Positions 1 through 8,660 of a stretch of 64,000 nt of DNA are shown here, one piece after another; the first letter of the stretch is position 1; the number at the start of each line of letters is the position of its first letter. Position numbers and translations under genes: made by a program. The notes beneath the pieces are model-generated. The model was given only the letters and a program-made list of their open reading frames with translations. It did not search any database and was not told where the DNA came from. Source of the DNA: Niallia taxi (GTDB lineage: Bacteria > Bacillota > Bacilli > Bacillales > Cytobacillaceae); NCBI RefSeq assembly GCF_004005475.1, contig NZ_RZTZ01000003.1:1-64000 (forward strand). The letters are read 5' to 3'.

Positions 1-111
1 TCACCCGTCCGCCGCTAACTTAAAAAGCAAGCTTTTTAAGTCCGCTCGACTTGCATGTATTAGGCACGCCGCCAGCGTTCGTCCTGAGCCAGGATCAAAC
101 TCTCCGATAAA
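1..111 (-). rRNA. 16S ribosomal RNA, 5' end (partial)
   Basis: The reverse complement carries the universal 5' segment of bacterial 16S rRNA: the 27F primer site AGAGTTTGATCCTGGCTCAG at about 85-104, then the GGCGGCGTGCCTAATACATG stretch. The V1 hairpin follows (AAAAAGCTTGCTTTTT at about 22-37) and the sequence runs off the window at position 1. The 5' end is placed near 111 by analogy with Bacillus 16S, which starts TTTATCGGAGAG. Only about 110 nt are present, so the species cannot be fixed, but the form is that of Bacillaceae. Confidence 0.97.
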
Positions 112-212
112 GAGTAAGATTAGCTCATTGCTAAACTCTAGCTTTTGTTACTTGTTTTGTTTCTATAACGAAAGTTATAAAAACGATTATTGTTGACGTT
201 TGTTTGTTCAGT

Positions 213-224
213 TTTCAAAGAGCA
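213..224 (-). promoter_or_regulatory. boxA-like antitermination element in the rRNA leader
   Basis: Between the rRNA promoters and the 16S 5' end, the minus strand reads TGCTCTTTGAAA, the boxA-type element bound by the NusB/NusE antitermination complex in Bacillus rRNA leaders. The leader runs from about 112 to 260 and is otherwise AT-rich without an open frame. Identification rests on motif and position. Confidence 0.7.
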
Positions 225-266
225 ATTTTTCTAATTGTTACCGCTTGTTTCAGAAGCGACTTTATC

Positions 267-295
267 AATTTACCATATCAATTAGTTAGTGTCAA
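267..295 (-). promoter_or_regulatory. rRNA operon promoter, proximal (P2-like)
   Basis: Minus strand: TTGACA (290-295), exactly 17 nt, then TAAATT (267-272), with a TG one base before the -10 (extended -10). It lies about 155 nt upstream of the 16S 5' end, as expected for a sigma-A rrn promoter. Confidence 0.8.
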
Positions 296-349
296 CAACT
301 TTTCAAAGTTTTTTATTTCGTTTAAACTCTTTTGTTGAGGACGAGATAT

Positions 350-378
350 AATATACCATGTAGAAATTTATTAAGCAA
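350..378 (-). promoter_or_regulatory. rRNA operon promoter, distal (P1-like)
   Basis: Minus strand: TTGCTT (373-378), 17 nt spacer, TATATT (350-355), also with TG one base before the -10. It sits 83 bp upstream of the proximal promoter, giving the tandem P1/P2 layout typical of Bacillus rrn operons. Confidence 0.7.
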
Positions 379-743
379 TAGCTTTTTTTGTTTTTTTATT
401 AAACTAATCAATTTTTCTTTCTCAAGCTTCATTTCCTAACAAATACTGTAACAAAGAAAGTAATAAGATTTTATTTATATTAATAAGAAATACTAATAAA
501 TAAAATGCAACTATCGATTGCAATTCCAACCTTACTATATGAAGATATAGAAAATCCTTTCCTTCATTCCATGTTTCTAAATCCTTATTATTGGTTATAT
601 ATAGGCTACCTAATGGACCGATTAATCTAATAGTAATACATCCAATTATGCCTACTACCTAAAAATACATAACGAAGCAAAAACATAAATAAAAGAACTT
701 TCCATTACATATTTATTTAAGAAAGACTTTCACAGGAGGTATT
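379..743. other. AT-rich intergenic region between rrn and the mgtC-like gene
   Basis: A 365-nt stretch between divergent transcription units. I see no open frame with a ribosome binding site, no conserved riboswitch core and no strong hairpin. The Shine-Dalgarno AGGAGGT of the next gene is at its right end (734-740). Confidence 0.6.
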
Positions 744-1436
744 ATGCTTATCGACATCGACTTCTTAATAAAATTAGGAATATCTACAGGACTTGGCTTA
801 ATAATCGGATTAGAAAGAGAAATAAAAAGAAAACCTGTCGGCTTGAAAACAAGTCTTGTTATCAGCATTGTCAGCTGCCTGTTGACAATTGTTTCAATAG
901 AATCTGCCTACAAGTTTCCTGGAAGTGACCATGTAAACATAACAATGGATCCCCTTCGCCTCCCTGCTCAAATAGTATCTGGTATTGGGTTTTTAGGTGC
1001 TGGCGTTATTCTTCGTCGAGGAAATGACAGTATATCAGGTCTAACAACCGCGGCTCTTATCTGGGGGGCCGGCGGTATTGGCATTGCAGTGGGTGCAGGG
1101 TATTATTTAGAAGCACTCGCAGGCGTTACTCTACTATTAGTGAGTGTAAAGTTTGTTCCTTTCATTATGAGTCTTATTGGTCCTAGACAGTTACGTGAAA
1201 AAGAAATTAAAGTAAAGCTCAAGGCAACAGAAAAAGAGGATGTTACAACAATCATTGATTCTATCCGCCAATTGAAGGCTGGGATTAAAAACTTACGCAT
1301 AAAAGACTTAGAAACAGGTGAACATTCTATTAACTTGATCCTGATTGTTGATCAAAAAAGAGAGCTGACTGAATTTTATAAAGATATCTCAGGTATTAGT
1401 GGCGTTAGGGAAATTGAGATAGAAAGCTTGAACTAA
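744..1436 (+). CDS. MgtC/SapB family membrane protein
   Basis: 230-residue inner-membrane protein of the MgtC/SapB family, associated with survival at low magnesium or acid and, in MgtC, with modulation of F1Fo ATP synthase; the exact role here is unknown. The signature GLIIGLEREIKRKPVGLKT follows the first membrane helix (about residues 18-36). Further hydrophobic segments lie at about 37-52, 73-90 and 99-145, including the conserved GIGFLGAGVI. The C-terminal 80 residues form a soluble, ACT-like regulatory part, as in longer MgtC members. The start is fixed by AGGAGGT four bases before ATG. The gene stands alone between the rRNA operon and a tRNA; no M-box riboswitch is visible upstream. 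Confidence 0.9.
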   Translation: MLIDIDFLIKLGISTGLGLIIGLEREIKRKPVGLKTSLVISIVSCLLTIVSIESAYKFPGSDHVNITMDPLRLPAQIVSGIGFLGAGVILRRGNDSISGLTTAALIWGAGGIGIAVGAGYYLEALAGVTLLLVSVKFVPFIMSLIGPRQLREKEIKVKLKATEKEDVTTIIDSIRQLKAGIKNLRIKDLETGEHSINLILIVDQKRELTEFYKDISGISGVREIEIESLN

Positions 1437-1505
1437 CCGTTCCTAGGCTAAAGATGATGGTTTGTCCTCCTCTTCTTTAGCCCTTTATCTTATTTGTTTT
1501 ATTTA

Positions 1506-1533
1506 TTGCATTCTTGCTATTTGCATGTATAAT
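1506..1533 (+). promoter_or_regulatory. promoter of tRNA-Ala
   Basis: TTGCAT (1506-1511), 16 nt, then a perfect TATAAT (1528-1533) 19 bases before the tRNA 5' end. Strong sigma-A-type promoter. Confidence 0.75.
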
Positions 1534-1552
1534 ATAAATTAACATCAAATAT

Positions 1553-1628
<76 letters not shown>

Positions 1629-1644
1629 ATATACATAATTTCAA

Positions 1645-1694
1645 AGGCATTTGTTTGGTTGCTTATAAAGCATTCCATGCAAATGTCTTTTTTT
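1645..1694 (+). terminator. terminator of tRNA-Ala
   Basis: AGGCATTTG (1645-1653) pairs with CAAATGTCT (1680-1688), followed by a run of seven T. The loop is long but the stem plus U-tract is typical. Confidence 0.7.
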
Positions 1695-1886
1695 GCGTCT
1701 TTTTATGTTTCTACAAGTATATCCATCCCTATTAATCACACACTAATCAATATCAAAAATTTCCAACATAATAAGTGTAAAAAATATTTATATTTTGTCG
1801 GATTTTATGGATTATTTGTCGTACATTCTGTATAATCATGCTTATTGAATTTTTTCAATATAGTTAGTTAAAGGAGGTTTTTCATT

Positions 1887-3086
1887 TTGGGTAAGGCATT
1901 AATTATTGGTGCTGGCGGTGTGGCAAGTGTTGTTGCACATAAATGCTGCCAAGTACCTGATGTATTTGAAGAAATTTGTATTGCAAGCAGAACACTTTCA
2001 AAATGTGAAGCGCTTAAAAATAAATTAGACGGTGGCAAAACGAAGGTTTCTATTGCTCAAGTCGATGCAGATAAGACAGAAGAAGTAATTGAATTAATCA
2101 ATAGCTTCAAGCCAGATGTAGTAATTAACGTGGCATTGCCATACCAAGACTTAACAATCATGGATGCATGTCTTGCAACTGGAGTTCACTACCTGGATAC
2201 AGCTAACTATGAGCCACCAGAAACTGCTAAGTTCGAATATAAATGGCAATGGGATTATAAACAAAAATTTGAAGAAGCTGGCTTAACTGCACTTTTAGGC
2301 AGCGGATTTGATCCAGGAGTAACTGGTGTATTTACTGCTTATGCACAAAAGCATCATTTTGATGAGATTCACTATATTGATATCGTTGATGCTAATGGCG
2401 GTGATCACGGGTATCCATTCGCTACAAACTTCAACCCAGAAATTAATATTCGTGAAATTACAGCAAATGGCCGTTATTTCGAAAACGGTGAGTGGGTAGA
2501 GACTGCACCACTTTCTGAGAAGAGAGAATATGATTTGGCAGAAGTTGGACCAAAAAACATCTATCTTCTATATCATGAAGAATTAGAATCTTTAGCTGTT
2601 AACATTAAAGGCGTGAAAAGAATCCGTTTCTGGATGACCTTCTCTGACAACTACTTGAACCACCTTAAAGTTCTTGAAAATGTCGGCATGACATCTATCG
2701 AGCCTATTAACTATGAAGGCAAAGAAATCATTCCTTTGCAGTTCTTGAAAGAATTGCTTCCAGATCCTGCTTCTCTTGGACCTAGAACGAAAGGAAAAAC
2801 TAACATTGGCTGTATCATCCAAGGAATTAAAGACGGTAAGCCAAAAACTTACTATGTATACAATGTATGTGACCACCAAGAATGCTACAGAGAGGTTGGC
2901 TCACAAGCAATTTCTTATACAACAGGTGTTCCAGCAATGATCGGTGCAATGCTTATCATTAAAGGACAATGGAAAAAGCCAGGCGTATACAATGTGGAAG
3001 AATTCGATCCAGATCCATTCATGGATGCATTGAACAAACACGGATTGCCATGGCAGGAGAACTTCTCTCCAACTCTTATAGATTGA
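1887..3086 (+). CDS. carboxynorspermidine/carboxyspermidine dehydrogenase (saccharopine dehydrogenase-like)
   Basis: 399 residues. The N-terminal Rossmann motif ALIIGAGGVASVVAHK (residues 4-19) and the saccharopine-dehydrogenase-family C-terminal part identify it. Followed 10 bases later by nspC, it is best read as the NADPH-dependent enzyme that condenses aspartate semialdehyde with putrescine or diaminopropane to give carboxyspermidine or carboxynorspermidine, the first step of the aminopropyltransferase-independent polyamine route. The start is TTG at 1887, nine bases after AAGGAGG (1871-1877); the first in-frame ATG lies far inside. A TATAAT at 1831-1836 is the likely -10. Saccharopine dehydrogenase itself is unlikely given the partner gene. 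Confidence 0.88.
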   Translation: MGKALIIGAGGVASVVAHKCCQVPDVFEEICIASRTLSKCEALKNKLDGGKTKVSIAQVDADKTEEVIELINSFKPDVVINVALPYQDLTIMDACLATGVHYLDTANYEPPETAKFEYKWQWDYKQKFEEAGLTALLGSGFDPGVTGVFTAYAQKHHFDEIHYIDIVDANGGDHGYPFATNFNPEINIREITANGRYFENGEWVETAPLSEKREYDLAEVGPKNIYLLYHEELESLAVNIKGVKRIRFWMTFSDNYLNHLKVLENVGMTSIEPINYEGKEIIPLQFLKELLPDPASLGPRTKGKTNIGCIIQGIKDGKPKTYYVYNVCDHQECYREVGSQAISYTTGVPAMIGAMLIIKGQWKKPGVYNVEEFDPDPFMDALNKHGLPWQENFSPTLID

Positions 3087-3096
3087 GAGGAAAGAA

Positions 3097-4236
3097 ATGA
3101 AAAACATTGAATTTGATAAAGTACCATCTCCTAGTTATGTAGTGGACGAGCGTCTTCTTAAGAAAAACTTGGAGACATTGAACTATGTTCAAGAAAAAAC
3201 TGGTGCTAAGATTCTCCTTGCATTAAAAGGATTTTCGATGCACTCTGTATTTCCACTTGTTTCAAAGTACCTTACAGGAGTAACTTCAAGCTCTTTGTTT
3301 GAAGCTAGATTAGGTTTTGAAAAGATGGGAAAAGAGGTTCATTCTTATGCACCAGCATATATGGACAGCGAGTTCGATGAACTGATGATCTACACGGACC
3401 ATATTGTTTTCAATTCCTTTGCACAATGGGACCGTTTTAAAGATAAAGTAAAAAATGCTGACAAGAAAATTGATGTCGGAATTCGTATTAATCCAGAGTA
3501 CTCTGAGATTGAAACAGAACTCTATAACCCATGTGCTCCGTATTCAAGATTCGGTGTTACACTGGATAATTTCGATGCTGATCGTCTTGATGAAATTGAT
3601 GGCCTTCACTTCCATACAATGTGTGAGCAAAACTCCGACACTTTAAAGAGAACACTTAAAGTAGTTGACGAGAAGTTTGGCGAACATATTAAAAAGGTCA
3701 AGTGGCTGAATCTTGGCGGTGGTCATCATATTACAAGACCAGATTATGATATCGAAACATTAATTGAATGCATACTTTACTTAAAAGAAAAATATGATGT
3801 CGAAGTTTATCTTGAGCCTGGTGAAGCAATTGCTTTAAATACCGGCTATCTTGTGAGTACTGTTCTTGACGTTATGAAAAATGGAATGGATTTGGCTATT
3901 CTTGATACTTCAGCTACATGCCATATGCCTGATGTTCTTGAGATGCCATACAGACCTAATATCATCGGTGCTGGAATGCCTGGTGAACATGAATACACAT
4001 ACAGACTTGGTGGAATGACTTGCCTTTCAGGAGATGTCATCGGTGACTACTCCTTTAAAGAGCCATTAAAGCCTGGTGATAAAATTGTGTTCTGCGATAT
4101 GGCTCATTATACAATGGTGAAAAATCATATGTTTAATGGTGTAAATCTCCCTTCTATTGTGTCATACAATGACGAAGAAGGAATTAAAGTCGTAAGACAA
4201 TTTAAGTTTGAGGATTACAGTAACCGCCTATCATAA
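3097..4236 (+). CDS. nspC: carboxynorspermidine decarboxylase
   Basis: 379-residue fold-III PLP decarboxylase that removes CO2 from carboxynorspermidine or carboxyspermidine to give norspermidine or spermidine. The PLP-binding lysine is in LLALKGFSMHS (about residue 44). The catalytic cysteine region CLSGDVIGDYSF and the family signature ATCHMPDVLEMPYRP are both present. The ATG is preceded by GAGAGGAAAGAA. It is cotranscribed with the dehydrogenase upstream (10-nt gap) and the operon ends at a strong terminator. The pair gives a complete two-step polyamine module from aspartate semialdehyde and a diamine. Confidence 0.93.
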   Translation: MKNIEFDKVPSPSYVVDERLLKKNLETLNYVQEKTGAKILLALKGFSMHSVFPLVSKYLTGVTSSSLFEARLGFEKMGKEVHSYAPAYMDSEFDELMIYTDHIVFNSFAQWDRFKDKVKNADKKIDVGIRINPEYSEIETELYNPCAPYSRFGVTLDNFDADRLDEIDGLHFHTMCEQNSDTLKRTLKVVDEKFGEHIKKVKWLNLGGGHHITRPDYDIETLIECILYLKEKYDVEVYLEPGEAIALNTGYLVSTVLDVMKNGMDLAILDTSATCHMPDVLEMPYRPNIIGAGMPGEHEYTYRLGGMTCLSGDVIGDYSFKEPLKPGDKIVFCDMAHYTMVKNHMFNGVNLPSIVSYNDEEGIKVVRQFKFEDYSNRLS

Positions 4237-4238
4237 GA

Positions 4239-4276
4239 AAAAAACCCCTTCTCTAATTTAGAGAAGGGGTTTTTTC
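4239..4276 (+). terminator. terminator of the polyamine operon
   Basis: CCCCTTCTCTA pairs perfectly with TAGAGAAGGGG around a three-base loop, with an A-tract before and a T-tract after, so it can work on both strands. Confidence 0.92.
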
Positions 4277-4354
4277 ATGCATATTCCTCTATGAAAAGGG
4301 TAAGTGGAAAAAGATAATAACAAAAAACTAGTAACGTATAGGAGTGACAGAAAA

Positions 4355-5140
4355 ATGAACCGAATGGAGAATAAAATAGCTGTCATAACAGGCGGTGCTT
4401 CCGGAATTGGAAAAGCCTCTGCCATTCGCTTAGCACAAGAAGGGGCAAAAATTACTATTATTGATAGAAATGCAGAAAGAGGCAAAGCTGTCATAAAAGA
4501 AATTACTGAATTAGGTGGAGAAGCGATATTTTGTCAAGCAGATATAACTAATGAAAAACAAGTAGCTGATGCAATGGCACAAACAGCTAAAAAATGGGGT
4601 ACAATAACTACTCTTTTTGCTAATGCAGGTATTGTCGGAACAGTATCTCCTATTGAGCAGTTTTCAACAAAGGATTGGGCTGCTACCATTCAAAATAATG
4701 TAATTGGAACATTCGAAACCGTCAAACAAGCTATTCCCTATTTGAAAGATAATGGTGGTACAATCACCATTACCAGCTCTGTTAGTGGGAATCGCCGTTT
4801 TGCCCAAGAAGGATTCTCTGCTTACAGTTCCTCTAAAGCAGCAATTGCAGCATTTGCAAAAATGGCAGCAATTGAGCTGGCACAACACAAAATACGAGTC
4901 AATTCTATTTGCCCTGGTACTATCGATACCAATATTTTTGAATCTCTGCAGGAGTCAGAGATCGTGAATGAAATAAACTTCCCATTTGATATTCCGGAAA
5001 ACGGGATACCTTTAAAGCAAGAGGCTGGAAAATCAGAGGAAGTAGCAAACCTATTCCTGTTTTTAGCTTCTGATGAAGCTTCCCACCTAACAGGCACGGA
5101 AGTATATGTAGATAGTGCCGAATCATTAATTAAAGGGTAA
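4355..5140 (+). CDS. short-chain dehydrogenase/reductase (SDR), paralogue of 9855-10637
   Basis: 261-residue classical SDR. The cofactor motif TGGASGIG is at residues 12-19, NAG at 90-92, and the catalytic Ser about 142, Tyr157 and Lys161 (YSSSK). The substrate is not evident. The start is ATG 4355, ten bases after GGAG; an upstream in-frame ATG at 4304 has no Shine-Dalgarno. It aligns without gaps to the other SDR at 9855: I count 58 identities by hand over residues 81-180, so the two are close paralogues. The next gene, chaB, follows 14 bases downstream, presumably in the same transcript. Assignment as a specific dehydrogenase would be a guess. Confidence 0.88.
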   Translation: MNRMENKIAVITGGASGIGKASAIRLAQEGAKITIIDRNAERGKAVIKEITELGGEAIFCQADITNEKQVADAMAQTAKKWGTITTLFANAGIVGTVSPIEQFSTKDWAATIQNNVIGTFETVKQAIPYLKDNGGTITITSSVSGNRRFAQEGFSAYSSSKAAIAAFAKMAAIELAQHKIRVNSICPGTIDTNIFESLQESEIVNEINFPFDIPENGIPLKQEAGKSEEVANLFLFLASDEASHLTGTEVYVDSAESLIKG

Positions 5141-5154
5141 AGGAGGAGCAATAG

Positions 5155-5355
5155 ATGCCATATAAAAATGTGAAGGATTTGCCTGAATCGGTACAGGATA
5201 ACTTGCCACATCACGCTCAGGAAATTTTTAAAGAAGCATTTAATTCTGCCTTGGATGAATATCATAAAGAAGAAACTGCTTTTAAAGTGGCATGGAGCGC
5301 AGTAAAAAATAAATACCACAAGGATAATGACGGGAATTGGACAGCTAAGGATTAA
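5155..5355 (+). CDS. chaB: ChaB family small protein
   Basis: 66 residues, matching the ChaB family (PF06150): the N-terminal LPESVQDNLP motif, then a helical HAQEIFKEAFNSALDEY core and the terminal AWSAVKNKY. E. coli ChaB was named as a regulator of the ChaA cation antiporter, but its biochemical role is not firmly established. AAAGGAGGAGC lies just before the ATG. It is the second gene of an operon with the SDR and ends at a hairpin terminator. No chaA is seen nearby. Confidence 0.88.
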   Translation: MPYKNVKDLPESVQDNLPHHAQEIFKEAFNSALDEYHKEETAFKVAWSAVKNKYHKDNDGNWTAKD

Positions 5356-5367
5356 CATAATAACATG

Positions 5368-5406
5368 AAGACATCAGCTAAACGCTATTTAGGCTGATGT
5401 CTTTTT
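5368..5406 (+). terminator. terminator after chaB
   Basis: AGACATCAGC (about 5370-5379) pairs with GCTGATGTCT followed by TTTTT. Confidence 0.88.
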
Positions 5407-5413
5407 ATTGATA

Positions 5414-5848
5414 TTAGCTGTTTGTAAGCTTCCCTTCTGTGGACACTTGCCATTCAAATCCGTATTTATCCTCCACTTGCCCATATAAAGGGCTCCAAAA
5501 TGTTTCCTGAAGCGGCATCTTTACCTTACCGCCCTCTTCTAAGGCCGCAAATACTCTTTTTGTGTCCTCCGGATCCTCCAAAATGATAGCAGTAGTCACA
5601 TTAGTCCCTACCGAATATGGCATTCCCGGAAAATTGTCTGAAAGCATCAAGTCTATGTTTCCAACTTTCAGTTGTGCATTTAACACACGATTTTTCGCCT
5701 CTTCTGGCAATGGCTTTTCAGAATCTTGGGGCATATCACCAAAAAGCTGAACACTAATTACTTCAGCATTGAGTGCGTTCTTATAAAATTCCACTGCTTC
5801 TCTACCATTTCCGTTTAATACGAAATATGGATACATCGATTTAATCAT
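5414..5848 (-). CDS. VOC/PhnB-like glyoxalase-superfamily protein
   Basis: 144 residues of the PhnB-like branch of the vicinal-oxygen-chelate superfamily (DUF1338/3-demethylubiquinone-methyltransferase-like annotation is common for relatives). Features are the N-terminal YPYFVLNGNGREAVEFYK, the middle LMLSDNFPG and the C-terminal FWSPLYGQVEDKYGFEW. The family commonly forms dimers with a shared metal or substrate site; the substrate here is unknown. The ATG is preceded by AGGAGTGGGATC. It is a single gene, converging on the chaB terminator. Confidence 0.82.
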   Translation of the reverse strand: MIKSMYPYFVLNGNGREAVEFYKNALNAEVISVQLFGDMPQDSEKPLPEEAKNRVLNAQLKVGNIDLMLSDNFPGMPYSVGTNVTTAIILEDPEDTKRVFAALEEGGKVKMPLQETFWSPLYGQVEDKYGFEWQVSTEGKLTNS

Positions 5849-5924
5849 GATCCCACTCCTTCTACTCTTAATAAACTCTAATATTCTCTCTTTAGTAGCA
5901 AATTCCCTCTATACCATCATTAAA

Positions 5925-5952
5925 TTAGACCTCTAAAAGATTAGAGGTCTAA
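5925..5952 (-). terminator. perfect inverted repeat downstream of tlp
   Basis: TTAGACCTCTAA (5925-5936) and TTAGAGGTCTAA (5941-5952) form a perfect 12-bp stem with a four-base loop, 10 bases after the tlp stop. The T-tract is weak, so terminator function is probable but not certain. Confidence 0.6.
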
Positions 5953-5962
5953 AAGTTACTGT

Positions 5963-6196
5963 TTATTGGTAACCATTTTCACGATTAGCAGCTTCATCTT
6001 TAGCTTCTTCTCGGAATGCATTAATCGATTCTTCTCTTCTACTGTTTTTAGCTTCTATATTAGCTCTTTCATCAGCTGATGCATTTGCCATTGTCTCTTC
6101 TGATTTTTCGATATTGTCTAATGTATTTTCAATCATATCTTGCAGCTTTTCTACATTATCTTCTCTGTTATCTGGATTTGGACGATTATTTGTCAT
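5963..6196 (-). CDS. tlp: small acid-soluble spore protein Tlp
   Basis: 77 residues, strongly hydrophilic, matching the Tlp family found in Bacillus spore cores: NPDNREDNVEKLQDMIENT near the start, then the E/A/N-rich helix and the RREESINAFREEAKDE block ending in ENGYQ. Tlp is named from an early thioredoxin-like annotation but lacks a CxxC site. The start is fixed by AGGAGG eight bases before the ATG. A SigG-like promoter lies upstream (6230-6259), consistent with forespore expression. Confidence 0.92.
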   Translation of the reverse strand: MTNNRPNPDNREDNVEKLQDMIENTLDNIEKSEETMANASADERANIEAKNSRREESINAFREEAKDEAANRENGYQ

Positions 6197-6229
6197 GGAT
6201 TTTTCCTCCTGTAATTTAAAATACTATAG

Positions 6230-6259
6230 TATTTTGTTTATTTCTTATTTTTTTATACA
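6230..6259 (-). promoter_or_regulatory. probable SigG (forespore) promoter of tlp
   Basis: Minus strand TGTATA (6254-6259), 17 nt, CAAAATA (6230-6236). This resembles the SigG consensus (TGHATA, 17-18 nt, CATNNTA), with one -10 mismatch. B. subtilis tlp is known to be forespore-expressed. Confidence 0.55.
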
Positions 6260-6363
6260 CAGGTGAAAAATGTATTTAAACGAATCTTTCTCATTTATTA
6301 AGGGAAAATTCAGGTTGCACACCTATACTTTAATCATACATTCAACAGAAAGGAAGCAGCAAA

Positions 6364-6690
6364 ATGGGTATACAGAATGTCTCAACAAGCAGCACGTATT
6401 TAAATACTACTGCAAAATCCTCAACAAGTAATAATAACGAATCTTCCCTTGAGAGCAAGAAGCAGCAATTGGAGAGGCAGCTTAGCAGGCTTGAGCAAAA
6501 TCAACAGCTCTCAACAGAAACAAAGGAACAGCAGGTAAAAACAATCAAACAGCAAATTACGAAAATAGATGAACAATTAACTTCGTTGCAGTCATCATCA
6601 ACAGCTTCATCGACTGCTACAAAGCAACAGGATACACTGTCTATAAGCAAGGAAGCATATGCTTTATTCGCAAAGAAAAATGTCAGCTAA
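6364..6690 (+). CDS. FlxA-like coiled-coil small protein
   Basis: 108 residues. A Ser/Thr/Asn-rich N-terminus (1-28) is followed by a strong heptad-containing coiled coil (about 29-78, rich in Q, E, K and L) and a short C-terminal DTLSISKEAYALF motif common in Firmicutes proteins annotated as FlxA-like. There is no signal peptide or membrane segment. Function is unknown; the SISKEA tail occurs in small secreted or flagellum-associated proteins, so export is possible. AAAGGAAGC precedes the ATG. Confidence 0.7.
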   Translation: MGIQNVSTSSTYLNTTAKSSTSNNNESSLESKKQQLERQLSRLEQNQQLSTETKEQQVKTIKQQITKIDEQLTSLQSSSTASSTATKQQDTLSISKEAYALFAKKNVS

Positions 6691-6691
6691 C

Positions 6692-6728
6692 AAAAAAAGG
6701 AAAAACATAAAATGTCTTTCCTTTTCCA
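6692..6728. terminator. bidirectional terminator
   Basis: AAAGGAAAAACAT pairs with ATGTCTTTCCTTT with one mismatch, flanked by A- and T-tracts, between two convergent genes. Confidence 0.75.
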
Positions 6729-8447
6729 TTAACCTATAGTAGGAAGTGTTATTGTTATACACGTACCTAACCCTTCCTTGCTTTTAACGAACATCTGACC
6801 ATCATTATCCTGCAATAGTCTATTGCAGACGGTCAAGCCAATCCCATTGCCTTTTTCTTTACTTGTATAATAAGGCTCCCAAATTCGGTTGAGAAGCTCT
6901 TTGTTGATGCCTTCTCCATTATCTATCACCCGAATTCTGACAGAGTCTGCTTTACAGTCTATAATCATCTTTACTTTTCCGCTGCCACTAGGTATTGCTT
7001 CAAGACTATTTTTCAACACATTTATAATTACCTGCTTAAAATGTGATTTTTCCATCGTAACAAAGGTGGGGTAATTTTGTCTGTCCTCAAGGATGATTTC
7101 CTTGTTCTGTTCAATTGCTAACGCCTGAAAGAGAAGCTTAATATTTTGCAGTTCAGCGAATGGTTGACTCCTTAAAGACTCATTTCTTGCAGCTGCGATT
7201 GCTTCGGGTTTGCCAAGGATGAGCAATTCCTTTAGCACATGATTGATACGATCTATTTCTTCTAATAGTATATCTTCGTAGCCTGTTTTATTGCTTTTTT
7301 CTTTCAGAAGCTGGATAAAGCCTCGTATAGTTGTTAATGGGTTTCTTATTTCATGGGCAACACTCGCAGCCATTTCACCAACCACTTTCAGCTTTTCAGA
7401 GGAAATGATCAACTGTTCATTTCTTTTTTGCTCTGTTATATCCATTCCGAAGTAAATGGTACGCCTACCTTCATTATTGAAGTTAAGCTCTTTTCTGCCC
7501 CATAATATATAATGTTTATCCCCGTTTACATCCAAGTATTTTTGTGGCTTTAACGTTTCCATACTAATCTCGTTCGTTATACAAGAATAAGGTTTGCCAA
7601 GAAGATCACTGCTGTCCCTTTTTAATAGCTCACATAAGGAATCATTTACTTTAATGATTGTCTCTCCATCCATTACTAGAAGATAATTCGGGTTTATATT
7701 CATGATTGCCTCTAGCTGCTCACTTTGCTTCAGCACTTCTCCATTCATTGCATTTATCTTGTATGACTGCATTTGAAAAAAACCAATAAATAATATGATG
7801 GCAGCAAAAATTGAATTAAAGCTTGAGTAATACAGCGGTATAAAAGCAAAACCACTTAAGTTACCGTTAATAAATATAAGAATAGCTGCAGTTACCAGCT
7901 TTACATAAAATTTTTTATCTGCAATGTCCCTTATTTTTGTTGTAATAAATAGCAGCAGGAATGTATTAAGATAGCCTAATACAATATTGACCATAAAAAA
8001 CACATTTCCAACTCCATATACTGGCAACAGGTGAGAAGGAGACAATAGCTGGTCATCTCTCCATTTATACGATTCAATCCCAAAATCAATAAAGTTAATA
8101 ATGTAGACTATAACAGTATATAGAAGGAATGTAACAAGCACTCCTTTGTTAATAAGCCATCTGTATTTTCTTAACTCATCATTTTTTCGTACTAAATAAT
8201 AGGAGAAGTAATACATTATTGGCATGATGAAAATGGAACCACCTCTGAAAATACGAAAAAGTGTATCAATCCACTTAAGGGAAAGCACTTCATCTGCATA
8301 AAGGGTAGCAACATCCATTTGCCAAAAGGATAACATCCCTAAAAAGAGGGAAAGTGCTATAGCTAATCTAGTTTTTGAAAAAAACAGGACTGTCAGGGAA
8401 ATAATGAGTGGAATTAATGCTACCATCATCAATAATATAAATTCCAT
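6729..8447 (-). CDS. membrane PAS-domain sensor histidine kinase (sporulation-kinase type)
   Basis: 572 residues. About six or seven membrane helices occupy residues 1-225, a PAS domain about 240-340, HisKA with SVAHEIRNPLTTIRGFIQLL (phospho-acceptor His365), and HATPase_c with an N box near NVLKNSLEA, DNGEG and GNGIGL. The architecture and HisKA sequence resemble the Bacillus Kin sporulation kinases that feed Spo0F, and no response regulator is adjacent, which also fits a phosphorelay kinase. The start is ATG 8447, seven bases after AGGAGGG; the longer frame from 8474 would place this Shine-Dalgarno inside the gene. The signal sensed is unknown. Confidence 0.85.
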   Translation of the reverse strand: MEFILLMMVALIPLIISLTVLFFSKTRLAIALSLFLGMLSFWQMDVATLYADEVLSLKWIDTLFRIFRGGSIFIMPIMYYFSYYLVRKNDELRKYRWLINKGVLVTFLLYTVIVYIINFIDFGIESYKWRDDQLLSPSHLLPVYGVGNVFFMVNIVLGYLNTFLLLFITTKIRDIADKKFYVKLVTAAILIFINGNLSGFAFIPLYYSSFNSIFAAIILFIGFFQMQSYKINAMNGEVLKQSEQLEAIMNINPNYLLVMDGETIIKVNDSLCELLKRDSSDLLGKPYSCITNEISMETLKPQKYLDVNGDKHYILWGRKELNFNNEGRRTIYFGMDITEQKRNEQLIISSEKLKVVGEMAASVAHEIRNPLTTIRGFIQLLKEKSNKTGYEDILLEEIDRINHVLKELLILGKPEAIAAARNESLRSQPFAELQNIKLLFQALAIEQNKEIILEDRQNYPTFVTMEKSHFKQVIINVLKNSLEAIPSGSGKVKMIIDCKADSVRIRVIDNGEGINKELLNRIWEPYYTSKEKGNGIGLTVCNRLLQDNDGQMFVKSKEGLGTCITITLPTIG

Positions 8448-8660
8448 CCTAGATCCCTCCTGTCCAATCCGCATGCTGTATAGTCAAATGATTACAGCTT
8501 TCCAATCGCAAATTTGCCATTTTCATACTAGTAATCAAAGCTGTATGGTAATAATTCATAGTCACTGTTTTTCCCCTATTCAAGTATTCACCTTATTTTA
8601 CTATGAATTGGTTCGTTTGAGTAAAAAGTCTGATTTTTTTTCAGGAAAATTTCACAGACA

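Noticed and set aside
4269-4303. SigB-like GTTTTT and GGGTAA upstream of the SDR at 4355
   Set aside because: The spacing is 23 nt, far outside 12-14, and the first box is part of the preceding terminator.
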